This document shows, one piece after another, positions 4,167-5,889 of a stretch of 5,889 bases of DNA (position 1 is the stretch's first letter; every line of letters starts with the position of its first letter). A model generated the notes under the pieces. The model was not told the DNA's origin and did no database searches. It saw only the letters and a program-made list of their open reading frames with translations. This DNA comes from Thermoflexales bacterium. Lineage in GTDB: Bacteria; Chloroflexota; Anaerolineae; Fen-1058. The position numbers and the translations under genes were made by a program. The stretch spans positions 1 through 5,889 of the forward strand of contig JAFGFO010000278.1 of assembly GCA_016931085.1 (NCBI GenBank), given 5' to 3'.

Positions 4167-5889
4167 ATGGCTAGTCGCACAAGCTTTGCATCAGTAGAGG
4201 CTACAATGTCCGAAGAAGAGAATCAAGCCGTCAGGATGGAATTTCACGTCTCCCGCAGCGCACGCGATCGCTACCAATTCGACGAGTCCCTGTTTTCCCT
4301 CAGCGGGAACGTCATCTTTGCCAACTTTCACGCTACCCGGATTTTCGCCCAAAGGATGAACGAGAAGCGCGACCTGGTTAGCTTTCCCGAACAGACGGTA
4401 AGGGCCGGGCAGATCAATGCCATGGGGTTGATCGACGAGATCTTGCATTTCGTGGCCGGCATGTACCGCGAAGAGCGCAACGCCAGCGTGATGGCCCAGG
4501 CGTTGGCGCAGTTGTACGACAATCTGGGGCAAGCTGCAGTCGATAACGCGCTGCGCCGCTTTGCCGACGAATTCCCGCCGCTGGCCGTTTATCGCCGCGA
4601 GACGACGCTCGACGCCTACCTGGAAGGCGAGAGCGGCGGCGTGTCTCACCGCCAGGTCGTGTTGGAAGAGATGATCTTGCTCTGGCTGGCCAACGTCAAC
4701 CCGGCCTTTGCGCCGTTCCTGGAATTGTTCGATGACACCGCGCTGGAAAAAGAAACGGCCTATCCCCAGATCATCGCCGGCGTGCGCGACTTTTTCGCCA
4801 GGCAACCTACCTATGGCCCCGAAGACGATATCCTGGTCGACATGCTGCGCAAGCCGGCCATCGTCGTGCCTCACTCGCTGCCCGGCCAACTCGAGTACAT
4901 TCGCGAGCACTGGGGAGCCTTGCTTGGCAAATACCTGTACCGCTTGCTCGGCAGCCTCGACCTGATCAAGGAAGAAAACAAGCTGCCCTTCCTGGGTCCC
5001 GGCGAGGCCCAGGTATACGATTTTAGCGGCCTGGAGTTCGAGTACGAGCGTTTTAGCCAGGACAGGGAGTGGATGCCGCGCGCGGTGATGCTCGCCAAAA
5101 ACGCCTACGTGTGGCTGGATCAACTATCCAAGCAATATGAACGCCCGATCGCCAAGCTGGATCAAATCCCTGACGAGGAACTGGACCGCCTGGCCCAGGC
5201 AGGCTTCACCGGCTTGTGGTTGATCGGCTTGTGGGAGAGAAGCCGCGCATCACAGAGAATCAAGCAAATGTGCGGCAACCCCGAAGCCGTGGCCTCGGCC
5301 TATTCGCTGTTCGACTACAGCATCGCCGACGACCTGGGAGGAGAGGACGCCTGCCAGAACTTGCGCGAGCGGGCCTGGAAACGCGGCATTCGCCTGGCCA
5401 GCGACATGGTGCCCAATCACATGGCCATCGATTCCAGGTGGCTGATCGAGCACCCCGACTGGTTCGTCGGCCTGGATTACAGTCCCTTCCCCTCCTACTC
5501 CTTCAACGGCGCCAATCTCTCTTGGGACGAGCGGGTGGGAATTTACCTGGAGGATCACTATTACACCCGCAGCGACGCAGCGGTGGTGTTCAAGCGGGTC
5601 GATCACTGGACCGGCAGCCAAAAGTTTATTTACCACGGCAACGACGGCACGAGCATGCCGTGGAATGACACCGCCCAGTTGAACTATCTCGATCCTGAGG
5701 TGCGCGAGGCGGTCATCCAGACCATCTTGCACGTGGCACGCCAATTCCCCATCATCCGCTTCGACGCGGCCATGACCTTGGCCAAGCGGCACTATCACCG
5801 CTTGTGGTTCCCGCAGCCGGGCACCGGCGGCGCCATCCCCTCGCGGGCCGAGCACGGCATCACGCGCGAGCAGCTCGACGCCGCCATGC
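4167..5889 (+). CDS. Large alpha-amylase-family (GH13) protein, 3' end outside window
   Basis: An open frame of 574 codons runs off the end of the window. Residues about 300-574 are the start of a GH13 (beta/alpha)8 barrel acting on alpha-glucans or related alpha-glucosides. The segments seen are KNAYVWLDQLS (311-321), AGFTGLWLIGLWERS (345-359), YSLFDYSIADDLGG (379-392), conserved region I DMVPNH (413-418), QLNYLDPEVREA (504-515) and conserved region II IIRFDAAMTL (529-538), with R531 and the expected nucleophile D533. The acid/base Glu and the NHD motif would lie beyond the window. Residues 1-300 are not GH13; they look mostly helical and I cannot classify them. There is no signal peptide, so the protein is probably cytoplasmic, and exact specificity is not predictable. 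The start is uncertain. ATG 4167 has AGGGAG 5 nt upstream, ATG 4206 has AGAGG 5 nt upstream, and ATG 4236 (MEFHVSR) is where the sequence begins to look conserved. It has its own promoter. Confidence 0.88.
   Translation, partial: MASRTSFASVEATMSEEENQAVRMEFHVSRSARDRYQFDESLFSLSGNVIFANFHATRIFAQRMNEKRDLVSFPEQTVRAGQINAMGLIDEILHFVAGMYREERNASVMAQALAQLYDNLGQAAVDNALRRFADEFPPLAVYRRETTLDAYLEGESGGVSHRQVVLEEMILLWLANVNPAFAPFLELFDDTALEKETAYPQIIAGVRDFFARQPTYGPEDDILVDMLRKPAIVVPHSLPGQLEYIREHWGALLGKYLYRLLGSLDLIKEENKLPFLGPGEAQVYDFSGLEFEYERFSQDREWMPRAVMLAKNAYVWLDQLSKQYERPIAKLDQIPDEELDRLAQAGFTGLWLIGLWERSRASQRIKQMCGNPEAVASAYSLFDYSIADDLGGEDACQNLRERAWKRGIRLASDMVPNHMAIDSRWLIEHPDWFVGLDYSPFPSYSFNGANLSWDERVGIYLEDHYYTRSDAAVVFKRVDHWTGSQKFIYHGNDGTSMPWNDTAQLNYLDPEVREAVIQTILHVARQFPIIRFDAAMTLAKRHYHRLWFPQPGTGGAIPSRAEHGITREQLDAAM

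Noticed and set aside
4191..5123. Minus-strand ORF of 310 codons
   Set aside because: It is antisense to the GH13 frame, has no recognisable motif and is dominated by low-complexity G, V, Q and H typical of mirrored GC-rich codons.
5216..5855. Plus-frame ORF (5216-5668) and minus ORF (5250-5855)
   Set aside because: Both overlap the part of the GH13 gene with conserved regions I and II; the arginine- and glycine-rich translations are frame shadows.

Overview
The window looks like an ordinary chromosomal segment of a GC-rich, free-living bacterium. Chloroflexota, perhaps Anaerolineae-like, is my best guess. It rests on the gene style (an orphan RsbR-type STAS protein, a very large cytoplasmic GH13 protein with an N-terminal extension, TGnTAnAAT-type promoters) and on intergenic DNA filled with short degenerate repeat words. 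This is inference from pattern recognition, not a database match. Coding regions are GC-rich and intergenic DNA is clearly AT-richer.

Layout. 1-112: intergenic, with a run of short CTCAGTG/TTCAGTG words at the very edge. 113-319 (-): a possible 68-aa two-helix membrane protein. 320-715: a 396-nt divergent intergenic region holding a hairpin of two near-palindromes (369-402), an inverted array of CACGAAT words (486-551), and the promoter of the next gene. 716-2053 (+): asparaginyl-tRNA synthetase (asnS). 2054-2153: a spacer with a perfect 10-bp inverted repeat and ATTCGCG words. 2154-3155 (+): an RsbR-like stressosome-type protein with a C-terminal STAS domain. 3156-3296: a convergent spacer filled by an inverted array of CACAGAG words. 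3297-3557 (-): ribosomal protein S20 (rpsT), starting with TTG. 3558-3654: a short divergent region with a strong rpsT promoter. 3655-4113 (+): a 152-aa TPR protein. 4167-5889 (+, running off the end): the first 574 residues of a large alpha-amylase-family (GH13) protein. This last gene has no stop in the window, and the longest closed ORFs over it are antisense shadows, so it is easy to miss.

The genes do not form one pathway. asnS and rpsT are translation housekeeping genes, the RsbR-like protein is a probable stress-signalling scaffold without its usual rsbS/rsbT partners, the TPR protein is a probable protein-protein adaptor, and the GH13 protein acts on alpha-glucans. Gene orientation changes often and most genes show their own promoter, so I see no long operon.

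I found no convincing new multi-gene system. The items most worth a second look are: repeated short-word arrays in every intergenic region that share an architecture (8-10-nt period, usually with inverted halves) although the word differs at each place; loss of both expected phosphoacceptor threonines in the RsbR-like protein; the UUG start of rpsT; the 12-bp palindrome inside the rpsT promoter; and the roughly 300-residue unclassified N-terminal region of the GH13 protein.
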